64,000 nt of DNA from Hyphomonas sp. (GTDB lineage: Bacteria > Pseudomonadota > Alphaproteobacteria > Caulobacterales > Hyphomonadaceae), in NCBI RefSeq assembly GCF_013823385.1, contig NZ_PNMA01000018.1, positions 18,322 to 82,321 on the forward strand. Direction: 5' to 3'. Below the pieces are notes generated by a model. It ran no database searches, was not told the DNA's origin, and was given only the letters and a program-made list of their open reading frames with translations. A program made the position numbers and the translations under genes. How positions within the stretch are numbered: the stretch's first letter is position 1; the number at the start of each line of letters is the position of its first letter. Positions 10,257 to 19,983 of this stretch are shown one piece after another.

Positions 10257-10835
10257 CTATTCGCCGAACGCGTAGCGGACGCGGACACCAATACTATCAA
10301 GGCCCTGGTTGCGGCCACTGCCCAGGATCTGGCCATGGCTGAGGTGTTCATACATCAGCTGCACGCCCCAGGGACCGGCGAGATCCTTGTTGAGGGAGAG
10401 GCTTGTGCGGAAGAGGTCGCGCGAGCCGAAGAAGACCTTGCTTTCCGAGATCGGGGCATTGCGCGGATCCCCTTGCGGGAACGGGAAATCCAGCTCGCCA
10501 TCATGGACCACATAGCCCACGCCCGGCTCCAGCGACCAGCCTTGCGCGAAATCCCAGTTCCAGTTCAGGCCAGCGCCGCCAAAGCTGGTATCCCCGGCCG
10601 TGTTCACGCTGCCCATCACATAGGGGCGCGGGCTCCAGATCAGCCGCAGGAACTCCGGCGAATTGAAAACAATCTCGCCATTGACGTTCGGCCCACCCTC
10701 CTTGCCTGCATTGTCACACCCAAGGACGCAGACATTGTGCGCGACTACGCCAAGGCGGACTTCATCGACGATCTGGGCCGAGGCCATCATCGGCATGGCC
10801 GCCAGGGCGGCTGTGAGCAGGGAAATACGGCGCAT
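10257..10835 (-). CDS. PagL-like lipid A deacylase family outer membrane protein
   Basis: The 192-residue product has a signal peptide (MRRISLLTAALAAMPMMASA) and an alternating beta-barrel pattern ending in the aromatic-type terminal strand VRVRYAFGE. The region LMYEHLSHGQILGSGRNQG matches the C-terminal catalytic area of PagL 3-O-deacylases, in which a His-Ser pair removes the ester-linked acyl chain at position 3 of lipid A. Here the pair reads EHLSHG, slightly different from the usual HxSN, so activity is uncertain. I moved the start from an upstream ATG to the ATG at 10835, where the signal peptide begins. Confidence 0.7.
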   Translation of the reverse strand: MRRISLLTAALAAMPMMASAQIVDEVRLGVVAHNVCVLGCDNAGKEGGPNVNGEIVFNSPEFLRLIWSPRPYVMGSVNTAGDTSFGGAGLNWNWDFAQGWSLEPGVGYVVHDGELDFPFPQGDPRNAPISESKVFFGSRDLFRTSLSLNKDLAGPWGVQLMYEHLSHGQILGSGRNQGLDSIGVRVRYAFGE

Positions 10836-10934
10836 CAAAATGCCTTTCGTGACGATTTCATCACAAGCCATCGCGCCCCTTCCCCGCCCTCGTCAAGTGT
10901 GGCCGGACGGTCACGCCCGGCCACTGCCCTGCCT

Positions 10935-12530
10935 TCAGAAGGACAGGACCTTCGCATACCGGACCTGCGGCAGGCTGCTCAGCTTTTCCATGATCGCTGC
11001 CGGCGGGGTGGAATCGATACCGATCAGGGCAATCGCCTCCCCGCCCGCTTCCTGGCGGCCAAGGTGGAAGGTGGCGATATTGACCTTCGCCTCGCCCAGC
11101 ATCTGGCCGAGGGCGCCGATGAAACCCGGCTTGTCGATGTTGTTCACATAGAGCGTAACCGGCGAGAAATCGCCCTCCAGCGCCATGCCCTTGACCTCGA
11201 CGATGCGCGGCTTGCCCGCGATCAGCGCGCCCGCCAGCGTACGCCATCCGCCTTCGGGAGAGTTCTTGGTGGCCTTGGTCTTCACCTTGATGCGGATCAG
11301 GCTGTCATAGACGGGGCTCGTCTCGGTCTTGGTCTCGGTCAGCTTGACGCCGCTCTCGGCCAGGATCGCCGGGGCGGACACCATATTCACATCGCCGCGC
11401 GAGGCCCGCAGCAGGCCCGCCAGCAACGCTGCCGTGATCGGCTTGCGGTTCAGCTCGGAAACGTCGCCTTCATATTCGATGACGACTTCTTCATAGCCAT
11501 AGTCGGAGATCTGACCGGCAAAGCTGCCGAGCTTTTCGGCCAGCGCCGCGAAGGGTTTGAGGCGCGGGGCTTCCTCGGCGGTGACAGAGGGCATGTTGAG
11601 GGCGTTGGTGACCGCGCCGGTGAGAATGTAATCGGCCATCTGCTCGGCCACCTGCAGCGCCACGTTTTCCTGCGCCTCATTGGTGGAGGCACCAAGATGG
11701 GGCGTCGCCACGAAGTTCTTCTTGCCGAAGAGGATGTTTTCCTTGGCAGGCTCGACCGCGAACACGTCAAACGCAGCCCCAGCCAGATGGCCGGATTCCA
11801 GAAGTTCGGCGACGGCTTCTTCATCGACCAGGCCGCCCCGGGCACAGTTGACGAGGATGAGGCCCTTCTTGGTTTTCAGCAGGCTTTCGCGCGACAGGAT
11901 GTTGCGGGTCTGATCCGTGAGCGGAACGTGCAGCGTGATCACATCGGCGCGCTTCAGGAGCTCGTCCAGTTCGACCTTTTCAACACCCAGCTCCACGGCG
12001 CGTTCTGCCGTAAGGAAGGGGTCATAGGCGATAACCTTCATCTTCAGGCCAATGGCGCGCTCAGCCACGCGGCTGCCGATATTGCCCGCCCCGATCAGGC
12101 CGAGCGTCTTGAAGGAAACCTCAACGCCCATATAGCCAGACTTGGGCCATTTGCCGGCCTGGGTGTCAGCATTCGCCGCCGGGATCTGGCGGGCGGCAGC
12201 AAACATCATGGCGATGGCATGTTCGGCCGTGGTGATGGCGTTACCGAAGGGCGTGTTCATCACCACGACGCCCTTGGCGGTAGCGGCCTTGATGTCGATA
12301 TTGTCGACCCCGATACCGGCCCGGCCGATGACCTTCAGCCTGGTGGCCGCTGCGATCACGTCGGCGTCCGGCTTGCAGGCAGAGCGCACGGCGAGGCCAT
12401 CATAGTCCGGAATGATCTTGATCAGCTCTTCCTTGGAGAGGCCAACCTTGATGTCGGTTTCGATGCCGCGTGCCTTGAAAATCTCGACGGCGGCGGGGGA
12501 GAGCGTATCTCCGATAAGGACTTTAGGCAT
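10935..12530 (-). CDS. serA: D-3-phosphoglycerate dehydrogenase
   Basis: The 531-residue protein is the long, type 1 form of SerA. The NAD-binding motif is GAGNIGSRVAERA; the catalytic Arg is in NCARGGLVDE, the Glu in DVFAVEPAKEN and the His in ATPHLGASTNEAQ. An intervening ASB domain precedes the C-terminal ACT domain (YVNNIDKPGFIGALG onward), which usually mediates serine feedback inhibition. The enzyme oxidises 3-phosphoglycerate to 3-phosphohydroxypyruvate, the first step of serine synthesis. serC lies 143 bases upstream on the same strand, so the two pathway genes are adjacent. The ribosome-binding site is AAGGAAA. Confidence 0.96.
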   Translation of the reverse strand: MPKVLIGDTLSPAAVEIFKARGIETDIKVGLSKEELIKIIPDYDGLAVRSACKPDADVIAAATRLKVIGRAGIGVDNIDIKAATAKGVVVMNTPFGNAITTAEHAIAMMFAAARQIPAANADTQAGKWPKSGYMGVEVSFKTLGLIGAGNIGSRVAERAIGLKMKVIAYDPFLTAERAVELGVEKVELDELLKRADVITLHVPLTDQTRNILSRESLLKTKKGLILVNCARGGLVDEEAVAELLESGHLAGAAFDVFAVEPAKENILFGKKNFVATPHLGASTNEAQENVALQVAEQMADYILTGAVTNALNMPSVTAEEAPRLKPFAALAEKLGSFAGQISDYGYEEVVIEYEGDVSELNRKPITAALLAGLLRASRGDVNMVSAPAILAESGVKLTETKTETSPVYDSLIRIKVKTKATKNSPEGGWRTLAGALIAGKPRIVEVKGMALEGDFSPVTLYVNNIDKPGFIGALGQMLGEAKVNIATFHLGRQEAGGEAIALIGIDSTPPAAIMEKLSSLPQVRYAKVLSF

Positions 12531-12673
12531 TTTGATTTCCTTTCGCTTGCGGCAGGCACCGGCCTAAACCCAGCAAGACAGAAACAAGAGAGAAGGGCGC
12601 TTAACACCCGCCCCGGCAGCCCCTGCCCTCAGAAGAGAGACCAGGCGCCGGGATCAGGCAAACAGGCAGAACC

Positions 12674-13840
12674 TCAGAGCTTTGCAGCTTCCTCATGGAA
12701 GGCCCAGTCGAGCCAGGGGAGAAGTTTCTTCACGTCAGACGGCTCAACCGATCCGCCCACCCAGATGCGCAGGCCCGGAGGGGCCTTGGCATAGCCGGCA
12801 GCGTCAAAACAGGCATTCTCCGTCTCAAGACGTTTCATCATCTTCTTGACGAAATCGCGTTGCCCGGCCTCATCCAGGCCCGCAACCCGCGGATCCTTGA
12901 TGCGGAAGGTGACGCCAGTGTTCGAGCGCACCGAAGCATCCTTGCACAGGAACTCGACCCAGTCGGATTTCTTTTCCCATTCGGTGAGAATGGCGAGGCT
13001 TTCATCCGAGCGGGCTTTCAGCTTCTTCCAGCCGCCCAAACGCTCAACCCAGTCAAGCGCCTGGAGATAGTCTTCCACGCAGAGCATCGAGGGGGTGTTG
13101 ATCGTGGCGCCCTGGAAGAGCTCCTCGTCGATCTTGCCGCCCTTGGTCATGCGGAAGAGTTTCGGAAGGGCGCGGTCCGGCGTGTAAGTTTCGAGGCGCT
13201 TCACGGCGTTCGGCGAAAGGATGAGCATGCCATGGGCCGCTTCCCCACCAAGGCATTTCTGCCAGCTATAGGTGACGACATCCAGCTTTTCCCAGGCGAT
13301 GTCCTGGCTGAAGGCTGCCGAGGTCGCGTCGCAGATCACCACACGGTCCGGGTTCGGCTTGATCCAATCGACATCCTTCACGCGCACGCCGGAAGTGGTG
13401 CCGTTCCAGGTGAAGATGATGTCAGCATCGTCGCGGGCTTTGGCAAAGTCCGGCAGCTGACCGAATTCGGCGACATGGGTGTTGCAATCGGCAAGCTTCA
13501 GCTGCTTGACGGCGTCGGTCACCCAATCCTGCCCGAAGGCTTCCCAGGCGAACACGTCGACCGGCTTTGCGCCGAGCATCGACCACATGCACATCTCGAC
13601 GGCGCCGGTGTCGGAGGCCGGAACGATGGCCACGCGGTAATCATCCGGAATGCCAAGGATCAGCTTGGTGCGGTCAATCGCAGCTTTGAGTTTTTTCTTG
13701 GCGTCGCCAGAACGATGCGACCGGCCGAGGGCGGCGGTGACAAGGTTCTGCAGCGAGAAACCGGGATATTTTGCGGTGGGGCCCGACGAAAAATGCGGGC
13801 AAGCGGGGCGTACAACCGGCTTGGCGGTAGTCACTGTCAT
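12674..13840 (-). CDS. serC: Phosphoserine aminotransferase
   Basis: The 388-residue protein is the alphaproteobacterial/archaeal-type SerC (class V aminotransferase). Features are CPHFSSGPTAKYPGF at the N-terminus, GRSHRS, the PLP-binding Lys in YSWQKCLGGEAAHG, and RIWVGGSVEPSDV near the C-terminus. It transaminates phosphohydroxypyruvate to phosphoserine with glutamate. I take the ATG at 13840, seven codons inside the longest frame, because the leader hairpins and the GATAGGAG ribosome-binding site sit directly upstream of it. It is followed by serA and is probably controlled through the leader RNA. Confidence 0.93.
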   Translation of the reverse strand: MTVTTAKPVVRPACPHFSSGPTAKYPGFSLQNLVTAALGRSHRSGDAKKKLKAAIDRTKLILGIPDDYRVAIVPASDTGAVEMCMWSMLGAKPVDVFAWEAFGQDWVTDAVKQLKLADCNTHVAEFGQLPDFAKARDDADIIFTWNGTTSGVRVKDVDWIKPNPDRVVICDATSAAFSQDIAWEKLDVVTYSWQKCLGGEAAHGMLILSPNAVKRLETYTPDRALPKLFRMTKGGKIDEELFQGATINTPSMLCVEDYLQALDWVERLGGWKKLKARSDESLAILTEWEKKSDWVEFLCKDASVRSNTGVTFRIKDPRVAGLDEAGQRDFVKKMMKRLETENACFDAAGYAKAPPGLRIWVGGSVEPSDVKKLLPWLDWAFHEEAAKL

Positions 13841-13846
13841 CTGTTT

Positions 13847-13893
13847 TACTCCTATCCTCACAGATAGGCTGGGCGCCGTTGGGGGCGCCTGGC
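13847..13893 (-). ncRNA. serC leader RNA (two tandem hairpins)
   Basis: On the transcribed strand, GGCGCC-CCCAAC-GGCGCC (13872-13889) forms a first hairpin and CCTATC-TGTGAG-GATAGG (13851-13868) a second one. The second hairpin contains part of the GATAGGAG Shine-Dalgarno, followed by the serC ATG at 13840. Two adjacent hairpins immediately before serC match the published alphaproteobacterial serC motif, a candidate cis-regulatory RNA of unknown ligand. Folding the ribosome-binding site into hairpin 2 would reduce translation. Confidence 0.65.
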
Positions 13894-13988
13894 CCGCCGC
13901 GTCTGTCGCATATTTCGGGGGGCGCGGCCAGTGGCATTTTTGTGACCGGCTGGAGAGGCGCCGGTTAACCCTTGGCCGCAGGCGGGTT

Positions 13989-14642
13989 TCAGACCGTCAG
14001 GCTGCCTGTCACGCCCAGCGCAATCAGCACCTGCCCCCCGAAATAAAGCCCCCAGACGGCAAGCGAGGCTGGGATATTGGCCGGCCCGTCCTTCGGCTGG
14101 CGGAAGAGGAGAAGCGACAGGATCACATCCGAGGCGATGAACATCAGGGCGCCAAGCGTGACGAGCCAGTACGCGCCCGGCAGCGCGATGGCAGCAGCCC
14201 CCATCATCAGGATCACGCCAGTGTAGAGGATCACCGGCACGCGTATCTTGGGTTCCACAAAGGGCGTCAGCCAGCGCAGGAAGATCACGCCGCCGATCAC
14301 CAGCGCCGCCTGCCCAGCTTTTACAGGCCAGCTCCAGCCGCCCTCCCCCAGCTGCCAGAACAGCGGCACATATGCAGCATGGGCCAGGAAAAAGGCCGCC
14401 ATGCCCGGCAGCAGCCAGCGTTCCGCCTTGCCGGCCAGGAAGGCGTCGCCCACCGCGCTGAGCGCCAGAGCTGCCACCAGCAATACCGGGCCGCCCATCA
14501 GGAACGCCCAGACAGAGAGCAGCGCCACCGAGCCGGTTTTCACCAGCAGGCCGGCCAGCCCCTTCTCACGATAGCACCAGACCGCCCAATAGGCGGCGCC
14601 CAGAACCAGCGATGTAATGAATACCCCCGCCCCCGCTGTCAT
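13989..14642 (-). CDS. YhhN family membrane protein (lysoplasmalogenase-like)
   Basis: The 217-residue protein is almost entirely membrane-embedded, with about eight hydrophobic helices. It shows the YhhN/TMEM86 hallmarks SAVGDAFLAG near residue 70 and FIASDVILSLLLF near residue 175, whose acidic residues are conserved in this family. Characterised members hydrolyse lysoplasmalogen; the bacterial substrate here is unknown. The ATG at 14642 lies five bases after the stop codon of the DUF1232 gene, so the two are probably one transcript. Confidence 0.7.
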   Translation of the reverse strand: MTAGAGVFITSLVLGAAYWAVWCYREKGLAGLLVKTGSVALLSVWAFLMGGPVLLVAALALSAVGDAFLAGKAERWLLPGMAAFFLAHAAYVPLFWQLGEGGWSWPVKAGQAALVIGGVIFLRWLTPFVEPKIRVPVILYTGVILMMGAAAIALPGAYWLVTLGALMFIASDVILSLLLFRQPKDGPANIPASLAVWGLYFGGQVLIALGVTGSLTV

Positions 14643-14647
14643 GACCG

Positions 14648-15049
14648 TCAGCCGGGATCTTTGACCGGCTCGGGCAGACACAGCAGCTTGCGGGCCATCG
14701 CCCGGTGGCGTTCCTTCACATGCATGCCCACAACGCTGAGTGCGGTGGCCAGCACGGTGGCGTCATCGGTAAAGCCCAGGCCGACGACCACATCTGGCAC
14801 CAGATCAGCCGGCAGGACGAAATAGGCGGCAGCGCCAAACAGCACTGCCTTGGCCTTCACAGGCGTCAGCGGATCGCGTGCGGCATAATAGGCCGCCGCC
14901 AGATCATCGGCAAAAGGCAGCTTTCCCGCCAGCCGGACAAGCTTGGGCACAAGGCCCCTGGCCAGGCGCTCATTGCGCTGGATTGTCTTGGGCAGGTAGA
15001 TGTCTCCATCCCCTTTGACCGTATTTATGATTTCCGCTGCGTCAGACAT
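14648..15049 (-). CDS. DUF1232 (YkvA-type) family protein
   Basis: The 133-residue protein contains the DUF1232 signature: a helix with YYAARDPLTPVKAKAVLFGAAAYFVLPADLVPDVV, followed by GFTDDATVLATAL (read in the sequence). The hydrophobic core may associate with the membrane. Function is unknown for the family. The ribosome-binding site AGGAGAG precedes the ATG. It is divergent from the SDR gene and upstream of the YhhN gene. Confidence 0.75.
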   Translation of the reverse strand: MSDAAEIINTVKGDGDIYLPKTIQRNERLARGLVPKLVRLAGKLPFADDLAAAYYAARDPLTPVKAKAVLFGAAAYFVLPADLVPDVVVGLGFTDDATVLATALSVVGMHVKERHRAMARKLLCLPEPVKDPG

Positions 15050-15114
15050 TGCGCTCTCCTAGGGGCATTATAATTGAAGTCCGCAGTTTTCGAAAACAGG
15101 GAGGGCAGTGGCCC

Positions 15115-15897
15115 ATGGAACTCAATTCTAACATCTCCGCCGTCATCACCGGTGGCGCTTCCGGCCTCGGCGCCGCAACCGCCCGCAAACTCGCCAGCTA
15201 TGGCGTGAAGGTCGCTCTGTTCGACCTCAACGCTGAAAAAGGCGAAGCGCTGGCCAAAGAGCTTGGCGGCGTCTTCTGCAATGTCAACGTCACCGACGAA
15301 GCCTCCGTCGATGCCGGCTTTGCCAAATCCCGCGCCGCCATCGGCCAGGAGCGTATCCTGATCAACTGCGCCGGCACCGGCAACGCCATCAAGACCGCCA
15401 GCCGCGACAAGAACACGGGCAATATCGAGCACTTCCCGCTGGATAAGTTCAACCTGATCATCCAGATCAACCTCGTCGGCACCTTCCGCTGCATCGCAAA
15501 GTCCGCCGCTGGCATGATGACCCTGGACCCGCTGCCCTGCGGCGACCGCGGCGCCATCGTCAACACCGCTTCGGTGGCTGCAGAAGACGGCCAGATCGGG
15601 CAGGCCGCTTACTCGGCGTCCAAAGGCGGCGTTGTCGGCATGACCCTGCCGATCGCGCGCGACCTTTCGCGCGAGAATATCCGCGTCAACACGATCCTGC
15701 CGGGTATCTTCAACACCCCGCTGCTGGCCGCTGCGCCTGAGCCGGTGAAACAGGCCCTCGGCGCGCAGGTGCCGTTCCCGCCGCGCCTCGGCAACCCGGA
15801 GGAGTATGCGTCGCTGGCCACCGAAATGGTCCGCAACAACTATTTCAACGGCGAAGATGTCCGCCTCGACGGCGCCATCCGGATGGCTCCGCGCTAA
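15115..15897 (+). CDS. Short-chain dehydrogenase, 3-hydroxyacyl-CoA dehydrogenase type 2-like
   Basis: The 260-residue classical SDR has the NAD-binding TGGASGLGAAT motif, NCAGTGNA, the catalytic Ser in NTASVAAEDG and YSASKGG (Tyr/Lys pair). The overall order, including the FPLDKFNLIIQINLVGTF region, resembles HSD17B10-like enzymes that oxidise short-chain or 2-methyl-branched 3-hydroxyacyl-CoA. Location beside a nitroreductase and a thiolase supports a role in acyl-CoA or isoleucine breakdown; this is inferred. I placed the start at 15115 after GGGAGGG; the in-frame ATG at 15049 would overlap the divergent gene. Confidence 0.8.
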   Translation: MELNSNISAVITGGASGLGAATARKLASYGVKVALFDLNAEKGEALAKELGGVFCNVNVTDEASVDAGFAKSRAAIGQERILINCAGTGNAIKTASRDKNTGNIEHFPLDKFNLIIQINLVGTFRCIAKSAAGMMTLDPLPCGDRGAIVNTASVAAEDGQIGQAAYSASKGGVVGMTLPIARDLSRENIRVNTILPGIFNTPLLAAAPEPVKQALGAQVPFPPRLGNPEEYASLATEMVRNNYFNGEDVRLDGAIRMAPR

Positions 15898-15920
15898 GCG
15901 GCCTCACATATCTGAACAGA

Positions 15921-15948
15921 AAGCCCGCTCGCTTGAGCGGGCTTTTTT
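15921..15948 (+). terminator. Terminator after the SDR gene
   Basis: AAGCCCGCTC and GAGCGGGCTT pair over 10 bases around a GCTT loop and are followed by a T-run. It ends the SDR transcript 24 bases after its stop codon. Confidence 0.9.
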
Positions 15949-16032
15949 GTTTGCCCCGGCGTCAGGGGATGCCAGCAGGGCATGCTTCGCTAAAAGTCGT
16001 TGCAGCTATGACAGTTCGGGGAGGCCTTGGCC

Positions 16033-16710
16033 GTGGAATTTGATGATGTTGTCCGGGGGCGGAGAAGTATCCGCGGTTTCCAGAAGAAGCCTGTGCCCAA
16101 GGCGCTGATCCGCGAAATCCTCGAACTGGCGATGCGCGCCCCCACCTCGCTGAACTCCCAGCCCTGGAATTTCTACGTTGTCACCGGTGAGGTGCTCGAC
16201 CGTATCCGGAAGGGCAATGTGGAGCGGAATGTGGCCGGTGTGCCTGACAGCCGCGAGTTCCGGATGGGCCCGGCCTATCAGGGCGTCCACCGCGACCGGC
16301 AGGTGGAGATCGCCAAGCAGCTGTTCGCCGCCATGGGCATTGCGCGGGAAGACAAGGAGGCGCGGATGGACTGGGTACTGCGCGGCTTCCGCCAGTTCGA
16401 TGCGCCCGTCTCCATTGTCGTGACCTATGATAAGGCGCTGCATGGCGGGGATATTCCGCCCTTTGACTGCGGCGGGGTGGTCAACTGCCTCGTCAATGCC
16501 GCCTGGAACCGGGGCCTTGGCTGCGTGATCAATTCGCAAGGCATCATGCAGAGCCCGGTGGTGCGCGCCGAAGCCGGCATCCCGGACGATCAGGTGATCC
16601 AGACTTGCGTGGCGATGGGCTGGCCGGATGAGAGCTTTCCGGCAAACGCGGTCGTCTCCCTGCGCAAATCCGTGGACGAGGCCGCCACCTTCCTCGGCTT
16701 TGACGACTGA
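16033..16710 (+). CDS. Nitroreductase family FMN-dependent oxidoreductase
   Basis: The 225-residue protein has the nitroreductase N-terminal pattern RRSIRGFQKKPVP, followed by the FMN-contacting RAPTSLNSQPWNF segment. The C-terminal part has the usual ALQNLLLAAxxxGLG equivalent (CLVNAAWNRGLGCVIN). It would reduce quinones or nitroaromatics with NAD(P)H. The start is not certain: the GTG at 16033 sits at proper distance from GGGGAGG, while the TTG at 16027 is too close. Physiological substrate unknown. Confidence 0.8.
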   Translation: MEFDDVVRGRRSIRGFQKKPVPKALIREILELAMRAPTSLNSQPWNFYVVTGEVLDRIRKGNVERNVAGVPDSREFRMGPAYQGVHRDRQVEIAKQLFAAMGIAREDKEARMDWVLRGFRQFDAPVSIVVTYDKALHGGDIPPFDCGGVVNCLVNAAWNRGLGCVINSQGIMQSPVVRAEAGIPDDQVIQTCVAMGWPDESFPANAVVSLRKSVDEAATFLGFDD

Positions 16711-16807
16711 AAACTGCGTTTTCCCGCCTCCCCCTGCCCCGGCGTGAGCGCTGGCGCAGGCCTGAATGGCCATTAAACTCGCGCCATCCAGTCAGGAGGA
16801 AAAGACC

Positions 16808-17983
16808 ATGGCGACAGCCTATATCGTAGCAGCGAAACGCACAGCCGGCGGCCGCAAGGGCGGCGCCCTTGCCGAATGGCACCCCGGCGACCTCGGCGCG
16901 CAGGTTCTGAACGCCATTGTGGCCGAGACCGGCGTTGACCCGAAAGCGATCGAAGACGTGATCATGGGCTGCGTGTCGCAGGCCGGTGAACAGGCCGGCC
17001 AGATCGGCCGCACGGCGGTTCTGGCCTCCAACCTTCCCAATTCTGTCCCCGCCGTGACCATCGACCGCCAGTGCGGCTCGTCCCAGCAGTCGATCCAGTT
17101 TGCGGCCCAGGCGATCATGTCCGGCACGCAGGACCTCGTGATCGCAGCCGGCGTGGAAAGCATGTCGCGCTGCCCGATGGGCATCAACGCCCGCGCCGGC
17201 AAGGTGTTCGACATCCCGACCGATCCGACGCCGCAATCGGTGAAGGAGAAGTTCGGCATCAAGCACTTCAACCAGTTCACCGGCGCTGAAATGATCGCCA
17301 AGAAATACGGCTTCACCAAGGAACAGCTGGATGCGTTCTCGGTGGAAAGCCATCGCCGCGCGGCCGCCGCCACCAAGGCCGGGGCCTTCGCCAAGGAACT
17401 CGTGGTCATCAAGGGCCGCAACGGCGAGGGCGCCGAAGTGATGCACGACAAGGATGAGGGCATCCGCTACGACGCCAATATGGAAGCCATGGCGAGCCTC
17501 AAGATCCTTATGGAAGGCGGCGTCATGTCGGCGGCCAATGCCAGCCAGATCTGCGACGGCTCCTCAGCCGTGATGATTGCGTCGGAAGCCGCCCTGAAGA
17601 CGCATAACCTCACCCCGCTCGCCCGCATTCACAACGTCACCGTCACGGCCGGCGACCCTGTGATCATGCTGGAAGAACCCCTCTTCGCCACCGACCGCGC
17701 CCTGCAGCGCGCCGGCATGAAGATCGGCGACATCGACCTTTACGAAGTCAACGAAGCCTTCGCGCCGGTGCCGATTGCCTGGCTGCAGCATACCGGCGCT
17801 GACCCGTCGAAGCTGAACGTCAATGGCGGGGCCATCTCGCTGGGCCACCCGCTGGGCGCTTCGGGCACCAAGCTGATGGCAACGCTGGTGCATGCCCTGC
17901 ATGCCCGCGGCAAGAAATGGGGCCTGCAGACGATGTGTGAAGGCGGCGGCGTCGCCAACGTCACAATCATCGAAGCGCTCTGA
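16808..17983 (+). CDS. Thiolase (acetyl-CoA C-acyltransferase)
   Basis: The 391-residue thiolase has all catalytic elements: nucleophilic Cys in DRQCGSSQQS (about residue 90), the His in GGAISLGHPLGASG and the second Cys in QTMCEGGGVAN. It cleaves 3-oxoacyl-CoA to acetyl-CoA and a shortened acyl-CoA, or condenses acetyl-CoA units in reverse. Chain-length preference cannot be read here. The ATG at 16808 has a consensus AGGAGGAAA. With the SDR dehydrogenase upstream it could provide successive steps of acyl-CoA degradation. It ends at a strong terminator shared with convergent asd. Confidence 0.92.
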   Translation: MATAYIVAAKRTAGGRKGGALAEWHPGDLGAQVLNAIVAETGVDPKAIEDVIMGCVSQAGEQAGQIGRTAVLASNLPNSVPAVTIDRQCGSSQQSIQFAAQAIMSGTQDLVIAAGVESMSRCPMGINARAGKVFDIPTDPTPQSVKEKFGIKHFNQFTGAEMIAKKYGFTKEQLDAFSVESHRRAAAATKAGAFAKELVVIKGRNGEGAEVMHDKDEGIRYDANMEAMASLKILMEGGVMSAANASQICDGSSAVMIASEAALKTHNLTPLARIHNVTVTAGDPVIMLEEPLFATDRALQRAGMKIGDIDLYEVNEAFAPVPIAWLQHTGADPSKLNVNGGAISLGHPLGASGTKLMATLVHALHARGKKWGLQTMCEGGGVANVTIIEAL

Positions 17984-18013
17984 TCCGGATACGAACGGAT
18001 CTCTGAACAAGGA

Positions 18014-18043
18014 AACGCCGGACCGAAATGGTCCGGCGTTTTT
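18014..18043 (+). terminator. Terminator between thiolase and asd
   Basis: An 11-base stem AACGCCGGACC/GGTCCGGCGTT with a GAAAT loop is followed by T5 on the plus strand. It ends the thiolase transcript. The few A bases on the left give weaker support for termination of asd from the other side. Confidence 0.88.
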
Positions 18044-18057
18044 CTTTGGGAGATGAC

Positions 18058-19324
<1,267 letters not shown>

Positions 19325-19792
19325 CTACTCTGTCTCGATTTCCGGATGGCGCACCTTGATGAGCCCGTTGGACACCATCGTCATCACCACTTCGCCATTC
19401 TGATTGTAGACGGTCTGGCGCGCTTTTGAGAGGCCCATATCCGGCCGGCTTTTCATGCGCCGCTTGGAAATGAGTTCCATCTCCACGCTGAGCTCGTCGC
19501 CGGGATAGACGGGCTTCACCCAGCGCAGCTCGTCAATGCCGGGCGAGCCGAGGGAGGCGGTCGGCTCGCCGGTCCGCCCGGTCTCGACCATGATCCGCAT
19601 GACCATGGCGCCGGTATGCCAGCCCGAAGCCGAAAGGCGCCCGAAATGGGTGTTGGCGGCGGCCTCGTCATCCAGATGGAAAGGCTGGGGATCATATTTT
19701 CTGGCAAACTCGATCACTTCCTCGCGGGTGACCGTATAAGTGCGCACGCCGCGCGTGACCGTGCCGATGACCAGATCCTCGTAATACTTCAT
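19325..19792 (-). CDS. MaoC-like (R)-specific enoyl-CoA hydratase family protein
   Basis: This 155-residue single hot-dog domain has the MaoC hydratase motif FARKYDPQPFHLDDEAA with the catalytic Asp and His, then FGRLSASGWHTGAMVMR. It would hydrate trans-2-enoyl-CoA or related short branched substrates. The C-terminal strands (VKPVYPGDELSVEMELI) complete the fold. I moved the start to the ATG at 19792, behind CAGGGCG. Nearby acyl-CoA genes make a role in acyl-CoA metabolism likely, but there is no shared transcript. Confidence 0.82.
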   Translation of the reverse strand: MKYYEDLVIGTVTRGVRTYTVTREEVIEFARKYDPQPFHLDDEAAANTHFGRLSASGWHTGAMVMRIMVETGRTGEPTASLGSPGIDELRWVKPVYPGDELSVEMELISKRRMKSRPDMGLSKARQTVYNQNGEVVMTMVSNGLIKVRHPEIETE

Positions 19793-19888
19793 CGCCCTGC
19801 CCTGCAATTGAACCACGCTTTCCTGAAGCGGGCCCATCAGCGAATGGCAAGTATGACGCAGCGTAATATACAGGTGGCGCAAGGCTGA

Positions 19889-19914
19889 GCCCGCTCCAAG
19901 GGGATGGAGCGGGC
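19889..19914 (-). terminator. Hairpin downstream of the vWA gene
   Basis: GCCCGCTCCA and TGGAGCGGGC pair over ten bases around a six-base loop, 70 bases after the vWA gene stop codon. There is no T-run on that strand, so this is a possible rather than a clear terminator. Confidence 0.45.
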
Positions 19915-19983
19915 CGCCTCTCTGCCAGTCTGCGATGCCGTGGGAAGCCGGACGGAAACCGGAGAGATTCCGGTGGCCGGGGC

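Noticed and set aside
9285..12794. A 1169-codon plus-strand open frame
   Set aside because: It lies opposite purA, the PagL gene and serA, which have clear family motifs; high-GC codon use leaves antisense frames open.
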